A DNA stretch of 64,000 nt from assembly GCA_965194505.1 (NCBI GenBank), contig OZ239144.1, positions 124,001 through 188,000 of the forward strand, given 5' to 3'. Source of the stretch: Hahnella aquatica. GTDB lineage: Bacteria; Pseudomonadota; Gammaproteobacteria; Burkholderiales; Burkholderiaceae_A. The position numbers and the translations under genes are program-made. A model generated the notes under the pieces. It worked only from the letters and a program-made list of their open reading frames with translations, was not told the origin of the DNA and did no database searches. Positions 44,264-53,669 of this stretch are shown one piece after another (the first letter of the stretch is position 1; every line of letters begins with the position of its first letter).

Positions 44264-44316
44264 GGTTTGGCCCGGGCTTCAATCAATCAATTTGAATGAC
44301 AGCCCGGGTTGTCAAA
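44264..44316. terminator. Bulged stem-loop between hns and apt
   Basis: An 8-bp perfect stem (cccgggct 44271-44278 / agcccggg 44301-44308) is extended on the outside by ggtttg / caaacc with unequal bulges. It lies after the H-NS gene, and its right half is within the last codons of the converging apt gene. No clear T-run follows. It could end transcription from both sides. Confidence 0.45.
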
Positions 44317-44804
44317 CCCCGTTGTAAACAGCGCTGAGCGCCTTTTAATGGCGCAATTTCCAAAAGCACTGCTAAACCAATCGGTTTTGCGCCACTCATC
44401 TCAATGAGTTTGGCGGCCGCCATGGCTGTTCCCCCGGTGGCCAGTACATCGTCCACCAGCAAAACCCGGTCACCTGAGGTCAAGACATCCCTTCTTATTT
44501 CCAGGTGGTCTTGCCCATACTCCAAGTCATAGCTAATTCGAAAGGTCTCGGGCGGGAGCTTATTGGCCTTGCGAACCATGACAAATGGTTTTCCAAGCAG
44601 GCGGGCCATGGCCACTCCGAATATGAATCCACGAGATTCAATTCCGGCAATGTGGGAGATGTCAGCCACTGGAAAGAGCGCTGCCATTTTCTGGGTGGCC
44701 ATCTCAAAGGCCTCTGGATGCGCCAGAAGGGGAGAGACATCTCGGAATCCAATTCCCTTTTTTGGAAAATCGAATACCACCGGTATGTGATCCAATAGAT
44801 TCAT
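44283..44804 (-). CDS. apt: Adenine phosphoribosyltransferase
   Basis: A 173-residue enzyme that converts adenine and PRPP to AMP. The PRPP motif is VLLVDDVLATGGTAMAA (about 114-130), and ESRGFIFG and KLPPETFRISYDLEYG are family features. It is divergent, by 19 bases, from a nucleosidase gene whose product can release adenine, forming a salvage pair. Base composition is lower in GC than most of the window. Confidence 0.96.
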   Translation of the reverse strand: MNLLDHIPVVFDFPKKGIGFRDVSPLLAHPEAFEMATQKMAALFPVADISHIAGIESRGFIFGVAMARLLGKPFVMVRKANKLPPETFRISYDLEYGQDHLEIRRDVLTSGDRVLLVDDVLATGGTAMAAAKLIEMSGAKPIGLAVLLEIAPLKGAQRCLQRGLTTRAVIQID

Positions 44805-44823
44805 TCGTTTTCCTTTGTGTGAG

Positions 44824-45369
44824 ATGGCCTTGTCGAATTCTATTTTGATCGTGACCGCGTTGCGAACCGAGTTGGAGCACCCTGGGGTGCTCTACACAGG
44901 GGTTGGAAAACTCAATGCCGCCTATGCGCTCACCAAGTGGCTGCAGTCGAACAGACCGAGCTTGGTTGTGAACTACGGCACCGCTGGGGGTTTGAATCGG
45001 TCGGTCTCGGGGCTCGTGGAGGTTTCACGCGTGATTCAGTCTGACATGGTGGCCGAGCCGTTGGCCCCGAGGGGCGAGACCCCATTCGATGATTCACCCT
45101 CGGCGTTCGCGTCCGGCCATCCCGGTGTGGTGTGTGGGAGTGGAGACGCATTTGTGACCTCTGTAGATCCATGGCTGGTGGCGCAGGGGGTGAGCGTCGT
45201 GGACATGGAACTCTTTGCAATTGCGGCCGTGTGCCACCGCGAGGGCGTGCCGTGGCGGGCCTTCAAGTACGTGACCGATTACGCCAATGAGGAGTCGGGT
45301 GGCGACTGGCAGGCCAATGTGCATCGCGGCCAGGCCGAATTCAAGTCCGTGCTCGCTCGCTTAATCTAG
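44824..45369 (+). CDS. Nucleosidase of the MTAN/phosphorylase family
   Basis: A 181-residue protein related to 5'-methylthioadenosine/S-adenosylhomocysteine nucleosidases. NYGTAGGLN is the substrate loop, VVDMELFAIAAVCHREGVPWRAFKYVTD carries the catalytic Met-Glu segment. It is shorter than typical MTAN (about 230). Start ATG 44824 is preferred to TTG 44815. Likely it cleaves a purine nucleoside and feeds Apt, encoded divergently. Confidence 0.82.
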   Translation: MALSNSILIVTALRTELEHPGVLYTGVGKLNAAYALTKWLQSNRPSLVVNYGTAGGLNRSVSGLVEVSRVIQSDMVAEPLAPRGETPFDDSPSAFASGHPGVVCGSGDAFVTSVDPWLVAQGVSVVDMELFAIAAVCHREGVPWRAFKYVTDYANEESGGDWQANVHRGQAEFKSVLARLI

Positions 45370-45378
45370 GCGGGCTCC

Positions 45379-46029
45379 TTAGACCAAATGCCCAGTCTTC
45401 ACGAAGATGGTGCAGCCTTCCTTGCTAAAGGGCTGGTGCATGCTCATGTGGGGGCTCCGAATCCATGAGCCCTCCGGATACCGGCCATGCTCATCCTCGA
45501 AAACGCCGCTAACGACGAAAATCTCTTCGCCTCCGAAATGTCGGTGCGGGTTGAAGTAAGTGTGGGGAGCCCAACGGACCATGGTGGAGCCAGTGCCCTG
45601 CTGCATAAGCGGCATGACATGCAGGCCGCGTACCAGGCCCTGTTGCCAAGGAGCCCTTGTGGTGTCTACGATTTCTCGGTGCTGCTGGTCCGCTCCCAGG
45701 TGCCGGAGCTTCACAAACAGTACGCAGCCAGTCTCGCTAAAGGGTGCATGGCTCGACCCCGGTGGATTCATCAAGTAAGTGCCAGCGGGGTAGTCGCCTG
45801 TCTCGTCGCTGAAGGTGCCCTCCAAAACAAGGATCTCCTCGCCAAAATCGTGACGGTGCTCTGGGAAACGAGCACCCGGCTCGTAGCGCACGATGGAGGT
45901 GGCACGTGCCACCTCATCACCGCATCGGTCCAGTAGTCGTCGATGGACGCCAGCCTCAGGGCTCGGTACCCAAGGGAGCTCGTTGTGGTTCAGGACCACA
46001 CGCTGCTGATAATCGTCGTTACAGTTCAT
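45379..46029 (-). CDS. ChrR-like double-cupin protein
   Basis: A 216-residue protein with two cupin folds. Metal-binding motifs are PEHRHDFGEEILVLEG (about 56-71) and NPHRHFGGEEIFVVSG (about 158-173), each with two His and a Glu. It resembles the C-terminal ChrR cupin of anti-sigma factors but lacks the N-terminal zinc anti-sigma domain, so it is probably an enzyme or sensor. Substrate unknown. Confidence 0.82.
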   Translation of the reverse strand: MNCNDDYQQRVVLNHNELPWVPSPEAGVHRRLLDRCGDEVARATSIVRYEPGARFPEHRHDFGEEILVLEGTFSDETGDYPAGTYLMNPPGSSHAPFSETGCVLFVKLRHLGADQQHREIVDTTRAPWQQGLVRGLHVMPLMQQGTGSTMVRWAPHTYFNPHRHFGGEEIFVVSGVFEDEHGRYPEGSWIRSPHMSMHQPFSKEGCTIFVKTGHLV

Positions 46030-46090
46030 GGGCGCTGAAGACGAGGGGTGTCTTGGCTGTAATGAGCGTCGAGCGACGCGCGCATGGAAG

Positions 46091-46156
<66 letters not shown>

Positions 46157-46166
<10 letters not shown>

Positions 46167-47743
46167 AAGACGCGCAGTATATCGCAGCGCTGGGCGATGG
46201 ATTTGCCCAACTCCACCCCCCATTGGTCAAACGGGTTGATCCCCCAGACCATGGCCTGGCAAACCACCTTGTGCTCGTAGAGGGCAATCAGGCTGCCCAG
46301 GTGTCGGGGCGAGAGGGCATCGAGCCAGATCAGGCTGCTGGGTCGCCCCCCGGGGTAAGACCGGTGTGGCGAGAGTGCCTCTACGGCCGCAGCATCCAAC
46401 CCCTCGGCGGTCAGCCCTGCGCGGGTCTGCTCTGCATCGCGGCCCATGGCCAGCGCTTCGGACTGCGCCAGCATGTTGGCCACCATGATACGGTCGAGCG
46501 CATCCACCTGCCCATCGGCCCCACGCACGGGCCGCACCCCAATGAACTCCACGGGCACGGTGTGCATGCCCTGGTGCAGCAACTGGAAGTAGGCATGCTG
46601 GCCGGTGATGCCCACGCCTCCCCAGACCTTGGGGCCCGTCTGTACGGTGCAGGCCGTGCCATCCCAGTGCACCGACTTGCCATTGGATTCCATGTCGAGC
46701 TGCTGCACATGCGCGGTGACATGGCCCAACTGCATCCGGTAGGGCGCCACCACCAGGCTGGAGCAGCCCAGAAAATTTCGGTTCCAAATGCCCTGCAGGG
46801 CAAGCTGCATGGGAAGGTTTTCTTCAATCGGCGCAGACAACACATGCGCATCCATGGCCTGGGCGCCGGCCAGGAAATCTTCAAAGGCGGCGCGCCCAAT
46901 CTTTGCGGCGGCCACGAACCCAACGCTCGACCAGACGGAGAAGCGTCCGCCCACCCAATCCCAAAACGGCAGCACCTGCGGTGCTGGAATGCCAAAGGCA
47001 AGAGCCTTCTCCGCCGCAGTGGTCACCGCCACCATCTGCTGCCCCGCCTCGTCGGCCGAGAGGCCGGCCGCCAGAAGCCATGCCTTTACACGCTGCGCGA
47101 TGGCCATGGTCTCTTGTGTGGTGAAGGTCTTGCTCGAGACCACCACCAGGGTCTGGTGCGGATCAAGGCTGGCCAACGTTTGGGCCACATGCTGGGCATC
47201 GGGCACGGACAAGAACGACACCTTGGGCCCCACACCTGCAGCGCCAAGGGCCTCTACCACTAACCGAGGCCCGGTCTCAGAACCCCCAATGCCGGTGTTC
47301 AGCACATGACTGAGCACCTGGCCGCGCGCACCCTTCAAGCGCTGCTCATGCACGTCTTGCGCGAGGCTCAACATGCGCGCCCGGGCCGACTGCACCGCCT
47401 GCCCAATCTCCGCACCCCAGGGTCCATCCGCAGGGCCGCGCAGGGCCATGTGCAAGGCCGCGCGTTGCTCTGTGTGGTTCACGATCTCGCCTGCGGCCAT
47501 GGCCTTTAACTGGCCGGGAAGGTCGCATGCCTGGGCAAGTTCGCAGAGCGCCTGGGTTACTTCAGCATCCAGCCGTTGGTGATGGGACTCCAGCGTGATG
47601 CCGCAGGCCTGCCACTGCAGGGGGCCGCGGCCATTGGTCTGCTGCACCAGTGTTTGCAGGGGTGCCACTCGCGCAGCGAGTGCCTCGAGCCGCGCCCACT
47701 GCGGCCGTGATTGCGGTGGTGTGAGCGCAGGCGATGTCTTCAT
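46157..47743 (-). CDS. pgi: Glucose-6-phosphate isomerase
   Basis: A 528-residue glycolytic isomerase. GIGGSETGPRL, VVSSKTFTTQETM, GGRFSVWSSVG and the C-terminal NPFDQWGVELGK signatures are all present. Length is on the normal side for the family. The last three codons and the stop TAG coincide with bases 1-10 of tRNA-Phe: the stop codon is the tRNA's T8-A9-G10. Confidence 0.96.
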
Positions 47744-47747
47744 ATGT

Positions 47748-48533
47748 CTATTGTCGCCCAGTGGTGATCAGGCGCATGGCCTCTGCGGCGGCCGCCAGCC
47801 CCATGCTCGCAGTCACCGTCACCATGGAGCCGTAGCCTGCGCAGGCCAGCCTTGCGGCGGGGTCGCAGCCCTCGGTGGCGCGCGCCGGTTCATCTGAACT
47901 CACCACCCGAATCCGCATGGCCCCTGCCCGTGGAAAGCCATGCTGCCGGCGCAGGCTGTAACGAAGCTTGGAGAGCAGCGGGTCTTGCTTGGTGTCGGCC
48001 AAGTCCCCCACGCGAATGCGGGTGGGGTCGAGCTTGCCGCCCGCCCCCCCACTCACCAACAGGCTGCGTGGCCGACTGCGTGCGGGCATGGCGAGCACCA
48101 GGGCCTTTTTGGCACGCAGGTCGTCACAGGCATCAATCCACACCTGTGGTGCGGGCCATCCACCGCCCGACACACCACCGCCGGCCAAGAACGCCGACAC
48201 ATTCTCGGGCGTGAGTTCATCCTCCACCGGATACACCGACATCGCAGGCGCGATGGCTCGCAGTCTGTCCGCCAAGGCCTGCACCTTGGCCTGGCCCAAG
48301 GTCTGGTGGGTGGCCTGCACCTGTCGGTTGAGATTCGATTCGGCCACGTGGTCCATGTCCACCAAGACCAGGCCGCCCACGCCCGAGCGGGCGAGCGCCT
48401 CGGCCGCCCACCCCCCTACACCGCCCAGGCCCACCACGCCCACGGTGCTCAACCGCAGGCGGGCAAACCCCTCTTCGGAGAGCAGCCGTGCGCTGCTCGC
48501 CAAGGCCCGCGGCACGCCGCCTGCCTGGGCCAT
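47748..48533 (-). CDS. tcdA: tRNA threonylcarbamoyladenosine dehydratase
   Basis: A 261-residue E1-like (ThiF/MoeB fold) ATP-dependent enzyme that cyclises t6A37 of tRNA. The nucleotide loop is GVVGLGGVGGWAAEALARSG and the VDACDDLRAK segment holds the adenylation aspartate. It ends with GSMVTVTASMGLAAAAEAMR, typical of TcdA (CsdL). It lies 4 bases before pgi and 6 after qor on the same strand. Confidence 0.92.
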   Translation of the reverse strand: MAQAGGVPRALASSARLLSEEGFARLRLSTVGVVGLGGVGGWAAEALARSGVGGLVLVDMDHVAESNLNRQVQATHQTLGQAKVQALADRLRAIAPAMSVYPVEDELTPENVSAFLAGGGVSGGGWPAPQVWIDACDDLRAKKALVLAMPARSRPRSLLVSGGAGGKLDPTRIRVGDLADTKQDPLLSKLRYSLRRQHGFPRAGAMRIRVVSSDEPARATEGCDPAARLACAGYGSMVTVTASMGLAAAAEAMRLITTGRQ

Positions 48534-48539
48534 GTGGTT

Positions 48540-49511
48540 TTAAGGCAGCAGGATGGTCGAGCCCGAGGTCTTGCGGGCCTCGAGGTCGGTGTGGGCCTGC
48601 ACGATGTCCGCCAGGGCGTAGCGCTGCGCAATGTTGATCTTGATCTTGCCGCTGCCCACCATGTCCACCAACTCCCCAGCCGTGGACTCCAACTCCTCGC
48701 GCGTGGCCGTATACGGCATGAGCGAGGGCCGCGTGATGAACAAGTGGCCATTCAACTGGGCGAGGTCGAAGGGGGCGACCTTGCCCGAGGCATTGCCAAA
48801 GCTCACCATCAGCCCGTACTTGCGAAGGCACTGCAGAGACTTGTCGAAGGTGGTCTTGCCCACCGAGTCGTAGACCACGTCCACGCCGCGGCCGTTGGTG
48901 ATCTCCTTCACCCGGGCCACGAAGTCTTCCTTGTTGTAGTTGATGACATGGGCCGCACCCGCAGCCTTGGCCAGGGCCATTTTTTCATCCGAGCCCACCG
49001 TGCCAATGGCTTTCACGCCCATGAGCTTGGCCCACTGCATGGCAATGAGGCCCACGCCACCCGCGGCCGCGTGGAACAGAATGGTATGGCCCTTTTGCAG
49101 GTTGGCCGTGCGCCGGTACAGGTACTGCACCGTCATGCCTTGCAGCATCATGGCTGCACCTGTCTCAAAGCTGATGGTCTTGGGCAGTTTGATGAGCAGG
49201 CTCGCGGGCATCACGCGTGCCTCGCAGTAGGCGCCCATGGGGCGGCCCGCATAGGCCACGCGGTCGCCGGCCTTCACATGGGTCACGCCCGAGCCCACGG
49301 CCTCCACCACGCCCGCGCCTTCCATGCCGAGTGTGACGGGCAGGTTTTCTGCCGGGTACACACCGCTTCGGAAGTAGACATCGATGTAATTCAGGCCAAT
49401 CGCATGGTGGCGCACAAGCGCTTCACCAGGGCCGGGTTGGCCAACGTTCACGTCCACCAGGTTCATCACGCTGGGGCCACCGGTCTCACGAATCTGGACT
49501 GCCTTGGTCAT
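48540..49511 (-). CDS. qor: NADPH:quinone oxidoreductase, MDR family
   Basis: A 323-residue zinc-free medium-chain reductase. It has the quinone-reductase segment HHAIGLNYIDVYFRSGVY and the NADPH loop HAAAGGVGLIAMQWAK. It reduces quinones by one electron in the E. coli case. The start is ATG 49511 with AGGAG 7 bases upstream; the upstream open frame overlaps nothing recognisable. Confidence 0.92.
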   Translation of the reverse strand: MTKAVQIRETGGPSVMNLVDVNVGQPGPGEALVRHHAIGLNYIDVYFRSGVYPAENLPVTLGMEGAGVVEAVGSGVTHVKAGDRVAYAGRPMGAYCEARVMPASLLIKLPKTISFETGAAMMLQGMTVQYLYRRTANLQKGHTILFHAAAGGVGLIAMQWAKLMGVKAIGTVGSDEKMALAKAAGAAHVINYNKEDFVARVKEITNGRGVDVVYDSVGKTTFDKSLQCLRKYGLMVSFGNASGKVAPFDLAQLNGHLFITRPSLMPYTATREELESTAGELVDMVGSGKIKINIAQRYALADIVQAHTDLEARKTSGSTILLP

Positions 49512-49604
49512 GCTGTTCTCCTGTAAAAGCACCATAATAGTGGCTTCAAACGCGTGTGGCGCACCCTGGGTGCCCGTCTCATCAGGAAAGCGAACAGACC
49601 CCTC

Positions 49605-50327
49605 ATGGCAGGACACTCAAAATGGGCCAACATCCAGCACCGCAAGGGCCGTCAGGATGAGCGCCGTGGCCGCATCTTCACCCGACTGATCAAGGAAATC
49701 ACCGTGGCCGCCAAGATGGGCGGCGGCGACCCGAGCATCAACCCTCGGCTGCGCCTGGCCATGGACAAAGCGGGCGACGCCAACATGCCCAAGGACAAGG
49801 TCTTGGATGCCATCAAGCGCGGCACCGGCCAGCTCGATGGCGTGGACTACGAAGAGATTCGCTACGAGGGCTACGGCATTGCTGGCGCCGCGGTGATCGT
49901 GGACTGCCTCACGGACAACCGAACCCGCACCGTGGCCGAGGTGCGCCATGCCTTCTCCAAGCACGGCGGCAACCTGGGCACCGATGGCTCCGTCTCCTTC
50001 ATGTTCAAGCACTGCGGCCAGATGCTTTTTGCGCCGGGCACCTCGGAAGATGCCGTCATGGAGGCGGCCTTGGAAGCGGGCGCTGAAGACGTGATCACCG
50101 ATGACGAAGGCGCCATCGAGGTGCTCACGGGCCCCGCCGAGCTCTCCACCATTCGCGCCGCGCTCGAGGCCAAGGGCCTGGCACCTGAGCTGGCCGAGGT
50201 CACCATGCGGCCCGATGCCCACAACGAACTCACCGGCGAGGATGGCGCCAAGATGCAAAAGCTCCTCGATGCCTTGGAGGGCCTCGACGATGTGCAGGCC
50301 GTCTACTCGAATGTGGTGATTGCATGA
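49605..50327 (+). CDS. yebC: YebC/PmpR-family transcriptional regulator or translation factor
   Basis: A 240-residue YebC protein, starting MAGHSKWANIQHRKGRQD, with the DGSVSFMF and EDVITDDEGAIEV segments. The family is described both as a transcription regulator and as a factor that relieves ribosome stalling. It heads a rightward run yebC-purD-ubiH-dsbC in which each stop overlaps the next start by four bases. Confidence 0.95.
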   Translation: MAGHSKWANIQHRKGRQDERRGRIFTRLIKEITVAAKMGGGDPSINPRLRLAMDKAGDANMPKDKVLDAIKRGTGQLDGVDYEEIRYEGYGIAGAAVIVDCLTDNRTRTVAEVRHAFSKHGGNLGTDGSVSFMFKHCGQMLFAPGTSEDAVMEAALEAGAEDVITDDEGAIEVLTGPAELSTIRAALEAKGLAPELAEVTMRPDAHNELTGEDGAKMQKLLDALEGLDDVQAVYSNVVIA

Positions 50328-51622
50328 AGGTCTTGGTGGTGGGTGGTGGTGGACGAGAGCACGCCATGGCCTGGCGAATCGCCCGCTCCCCGCGGGTGCA
50401 GTGTGTCTATGTGGCGCCGGGCAACGGCGGAACCGCGGCCGACCCAGACCTCATCAACCTTCCCATCGACCCCGTTCGCCAGCAGGCTGAGCTCGCAGAT
50501 TTCGTTGAGCGCGAGGGAGTGGCCTGGACCATCGTGGGCCCCGAGGCTCCCTTGGCCGCGGGCCTGGTGGATTTCTTTCGCGCGCGGGGCTTAAAGATCT
50601 TCGGCCCCACCCAGGCAGCCGCGCAACTCGAGGCCTCCAAGGACTTCGCCAAGCAGTTCATGAAGCGGCACCACATTCCCACCGCCGCCTTCGAGACCTT
50701 CTCCGATGCCACGGCGGCCCGGGCCTACGCCGCGGCCCAGGCAGAGCGCCATCCGGGCCTGCCCATCGTGATCAAGGCCGATGGTCTTGCGGCCGGAAAG
50801 GGCGTCGTGGTGGCGCCCACCCTTGCAGAGGCGCATGCGGCGATCGATGACATGCTGCTGGGCAACCGCTTTGGTGATGCCGGTGCGCGTGTGGTGATTG
50901 AAGACTTCTTGGAGGGCGAGGAGGCGAGCTTCATCGTCATGTGCGATGGCCAAGATGCCTTTGCACTGGCCACCAGCCAAGACCACAAGCGGGTTGGTGA
51001 TGGCGACACCGGCCCGAATACCGGCGGCATGGGCGCCTATTCGCCTGCGCCCGTGGTCACGCCGAAGGTCTTTGCGCGGGTCATGCGCGAGGTTATTCGG
51101 CCGGTGCTTCAGGGCATGCGCGCCGAAGGCCATCCCTACACCGGCTTTCTGTATGCGGGCCTCATGATTCACCAGGACACCCCCAAGGTGGTGGAATTCA
51201 ATTGCCGGCTGGGCGACCCTGAGACTCAGCCCATCTTCCTGCGCATGCGCGGCGACTTCACCCTACTTGTGGAGAGGGCCATCGAGGGCCGGCTCGCCCA
51301 GGCCGAGGCCATGGCCGACAGCCTCTGGGACACCCGCCCCGCCGTGGGTGTGGTTGTGGCCGCGCAGCACTACCCCGACGCCCCTCGCACAGGAGACCCG
51401 ATCACGGCCCTGCCAGCCAACACCGACGACGCCCGTGTCTTCCATGCCGGCACCGCGATGAAAGACGGCCAGTTGATCACCAGTGGTGGCCGCGTGGTCT
51501 GCGCCACAGCGCTCGGCAACAACCTCAAAGACGCCCAGGCCCAGGCCTACAAGCTCGTGGACCAGATTCGTTTTGAAGGCATGCATGCCCGCCGAGACAT
51601 TGGCTGGCGGGCCCTAAAGTGA
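50324..51622 (+). CDS. purD: Phosphoribosylamine-glycine ligase
   Basis: A 432-residue ATP-grasp enzyme of purine synthesis that joins phosphoribosylamine and glycine. VLVVGGGGREHAMAWRI, the signature GPNTGGMGAYSP and VVEFNCRLGDPETQ are present. In relatives it commonly follows yebC, as here. Start overlaps the yebC stop by four bases. Confidence 0.97.
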   Translation: MKVLVVGGGGREHAMAWRIARSPRVQCVYVAPGNGGTAADPDLINLPIDPVRQQAELADFVEREGVAWTIVGPEAPLAAGLVDFFRARGLKIFGPTQAAAQLEASKDFAKQFMKRHHIPTAAFETFSDATAARAYAAAQAERHPGLPIVIKADGLAAGKGVVVAPTLAEAHAAIDDMLLGNRFGDAGARVVIEDFLEGEEASFIVMCDGQDAFALATSQDHKRVGDGDTGPNTGGMGAYSPAPVVTPKVFARVMREVIRPVLQGMRAEGHPYTGFLYAGLMIHQDTPKVVEFNCRLGDPETQPIFLRMRGDFTLLVERAIEGRLAQAEAMADSLWDTRPAVGVVVAAQHYPDAPRTGDPITALPANTDDARVFHAGTAMKDGQLITSGGRVVCATALGNNLKDAQAQAYKLVDQIRFEGMHARRDIGWRALK

Positions 51623-52857
51623 TGAACCGCGCGCAGCCCTCGGCTGTGGTGGTGGGCGGCGGCATTCTGGGTGCCTTGAGCTCACTCAGCCTGTCCCGGC
51701 TGGGCATTGCCACCCGCTGGGTCGGCCCGCCTGAGCCGGCCCAACGTGCAGATGCCGCCCAGGCGCGCGCCTATGCCCTGGCACCCCCCACTGTGGCCTT
51801 GCTCGAGCGGCTTGGGGTCTGGGCGCACCTCACAGACGTGGCCCAACCGGTGGCGCGCATGGAAGTCTTTCAGGTGGCACCGGCTGCCCGCTTGGATTTT
51901 CTTGCGGCCGATGTGGGCGAGGCGGCCCTGGCGCAGATGGTCTCGCATGCAGACCTCTTGGCCGCCTGTGAGGCGACTGTGCGGGCCGGTGTGCCAAACC
52001 TCACACGCACCGAGACCCCCTTGTCGGAATCCGACCTCCAAGCCTTTCGAGACAACCTCGGCAGCAGGCCTTTGGGGGCGGACCTCGTGGTGGCTGCCGA
52101 TGGTGCGCAGTCGATGCTGCGGCGCCGAGCAGGCCTTCTGTGGCGCCGGCGTGACTACGGCCAGCAGGCCGTGGTCGCCGCCTTCCGAACCGAGAGGCCT
52201 CACCATGGCGTGGCCTGCCAGTGGTTTGGGCCCGATGGCATCTTGGCGCTGCTGCCCCTGCGGGATCCGCACGTGGTCTCCATGGTTTTTTCAGTGGGCC
52301 ATGCCACGGCTGCTGGCCTCATGGAGGCCTCCGAGGCAGACCTCGCCTCGCGCATCAGCACCGAGAGTGACCACCGCTTTGGTGAGTTGCAAGCCATCTC
52401 CGAGGCCACCGCCGTGCCGCTCGTGATGATGTCGGTGAATCGCATGGTGGCTGGTCGCATGGCCCTGGTGGGTGATGCGGGCCACACCGTACACCCGCTG
52501 GCAGGCTATGGCCTGAACCTGGGGGTGCAAGACCTGCTCGCCCTGGAGGCGCAGTTGCTGGCAGGCCAAGCCCGGCTGGGCTCATTCGACCCCGGTGCTG
52601 CTCGCATCCTGCGTGCCTATGCGCGCGACCGCGCCTGCGCGGTGCCCGCCGTGCAGTGGGGGCTCGATGCCCTGTATCGTTTGATGAGCAGCAGCCTGCC
52701 GGGCCTGCCCGCTGCAAGGGCCTGGGGCATGCAGGCCATCTCGGCCTGGCCCTTTTTGCGCAGTAGCCTGGTGCAGCAGGCGGTGGGTGGCCTGGGTGGC
52801 AGCGGCCGTACATATTCAAGCAGAGACACGTTTCATTTTTCGAAGGAAGCAACATGA
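51619..52857 (+). CDS. UbiH/COQ6-family FAD monooxygenase
   Basis: A 412-residue flavoprotein hydroxylase: N-terminal FAD loop VVGGGILGALSSLSL, the middle ADLVVAADGAQSMLRR (DG motif), and the C-terminal GDAGHTVHPLAGYGLNLGVQD, diagnostic for ubiquinone-ring hydroxylases. Which ring position it hydroxylates (UbiH, UbiI, UbiF or UbiM type) cannot be told from sequence alone. It overlaps purD and dsbC by four bases each. Confidence 0.88.
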   Translation: MMNRAQPSAVVVGGGILGALSSLSLSRLGIATRWVGPPEPAQRADAAQARAYALAPPTVALLERLGVWAHLTDVAQPVARMEVFQVAPAARLDFLAADVGEAALAQMVSHADLLAACEATVRAGVPNLTRTETPLSESDLQAFRDNLGSRPLGADLVVAADGAQSMLRRRAGLLWRRRDYGQQAVVAAFRTERPHHGVACQWFGPDGILALLPLRDPHVVSMVFSVGHATAAGLMEASEADLASRISTESDHRFGELQAISEATAVPLVMMSVNRMVAGRMALVGDAGHTVHPLAGYGLNLGVQDLLALEAQLLAGQARLGSFDPGAARILRAYARDRACAVPAVQWGLDALYRLMSSSLPGLPAARAWGMQAISAWPFLRSSLVQQAVGGLGGSGRTYSSRDTFHFSKEAT

Positions 52858-53627
52858 TCAAGCGCGTTCTGATGGCCTGTGGTCTCTCAGCCGCCCTGCT
52901 GGCCCCCTTGGTGCTCAGCCCATCGGCGCATGCCCAAAAGCCCGCCGGCCCCGAGCCCGCATCGCCTGCCGTCACCAAGCAGGTGAAGTCGGCCGTGGAG
53001 ACCTGGCTCAAGGGCCGCTTCAAGGTCGATGCAGTCTCCAAGACACCCATGCCCGGCCTGGTGGAAGTGCGCATCGGTCAAGACATTCTGTATGCCCACG
53101 AGAACGGCCAGTTCGCCCTGGTGGAAGGCCAGCTCATTGAATTGAAGTCTGGCAACAACCTCACGGCCGCCCGCATGGAAGTGTTGCAGGCCGTGGACAT
53201 CAGCAAGCTGCCCCTGGAACTCGCCATGAGGACGGTGAGCGGCGATGGTGGCAAGGGCAAGCGCACCATCGTGGTCTTCGAAGACCCCTACTGCTCCTTC
53301 TGCCGCAAGTTTCGGGCCGTGCTGCTGAGCATGGAGAACGTGACCATCTACACCTACTTCTATCCCATCCTGCGCGCGGAATCGACCACGGTCTCGAAGA
53401 ACGCCTGGTGTGCCAAGGACCGCGAGGCCGCCTGGGAGGGCTGGATGATGCAGGGCAAGGAGCCTGCAGCGGCGCCGGCCAATTGCGATTTCCCCAAGGA
53501 CAAAATTCTGGCGCTGGGCCAAGGCCTCGGTGTGCAGGCCACGCCCACCACCTTTGTGAGCAGTGGAAAGCGCCTGCAGGGGGCCCTGAGCAAAGAGGCC
53601 TTGGAGGCCGCGCTGAAGTCTCCCTGA
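52854..53627 (+). CDS. dsbC: Thiol:disulphide interchange protein DsbC
   Basis: A 257-residue periplasmic isomerase: signal peptide (cut near SAHAQK), N-terminal dimerisation domain, then a thioredoxin fold with active site C147-S-F-C150 (DPYCSFCRKF) and the cis-proline loop ATPTTF. The classic E. coli motif is CGYC, so the two inner residues differ and the redox potential may too. A second cysteine pair is in NAWCAKDR and ANCDF. Confidence 0.9.
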   Translation: MIKRVLMACGLSAALLAPLVLSPSAHAQKPAGPEPASPAVTKQVKSAVETWLKGRFKVDAVSKTPMPGLVEVRIGQDILYAHENGQFALVEGQLIELKSGNNLTAARMEVLQAVDISKLPLELAMRTVSGDGGKGKRTIVVFEDPYCSFCRKFRAVLLSMENVTIYTYFYPILRAESTTVSKNAWCAKDREAAWEGWMMQGKEPAAAPANCDFPKDKILALGQGLGVQATPTTFVSSGKRLQGALSKEALEAALKSP

Positions 53628-53669
53628 AACTAGAGCACATCGACCAGCGCACATCGAGCATCGCACATC

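Noticed and set aside
47940..49526. A 528-codon open frame on the plus strand
   Set aside because: Antisense to tcdA and qor, with a Gly/His/Ala-rich composition typical of shadows.
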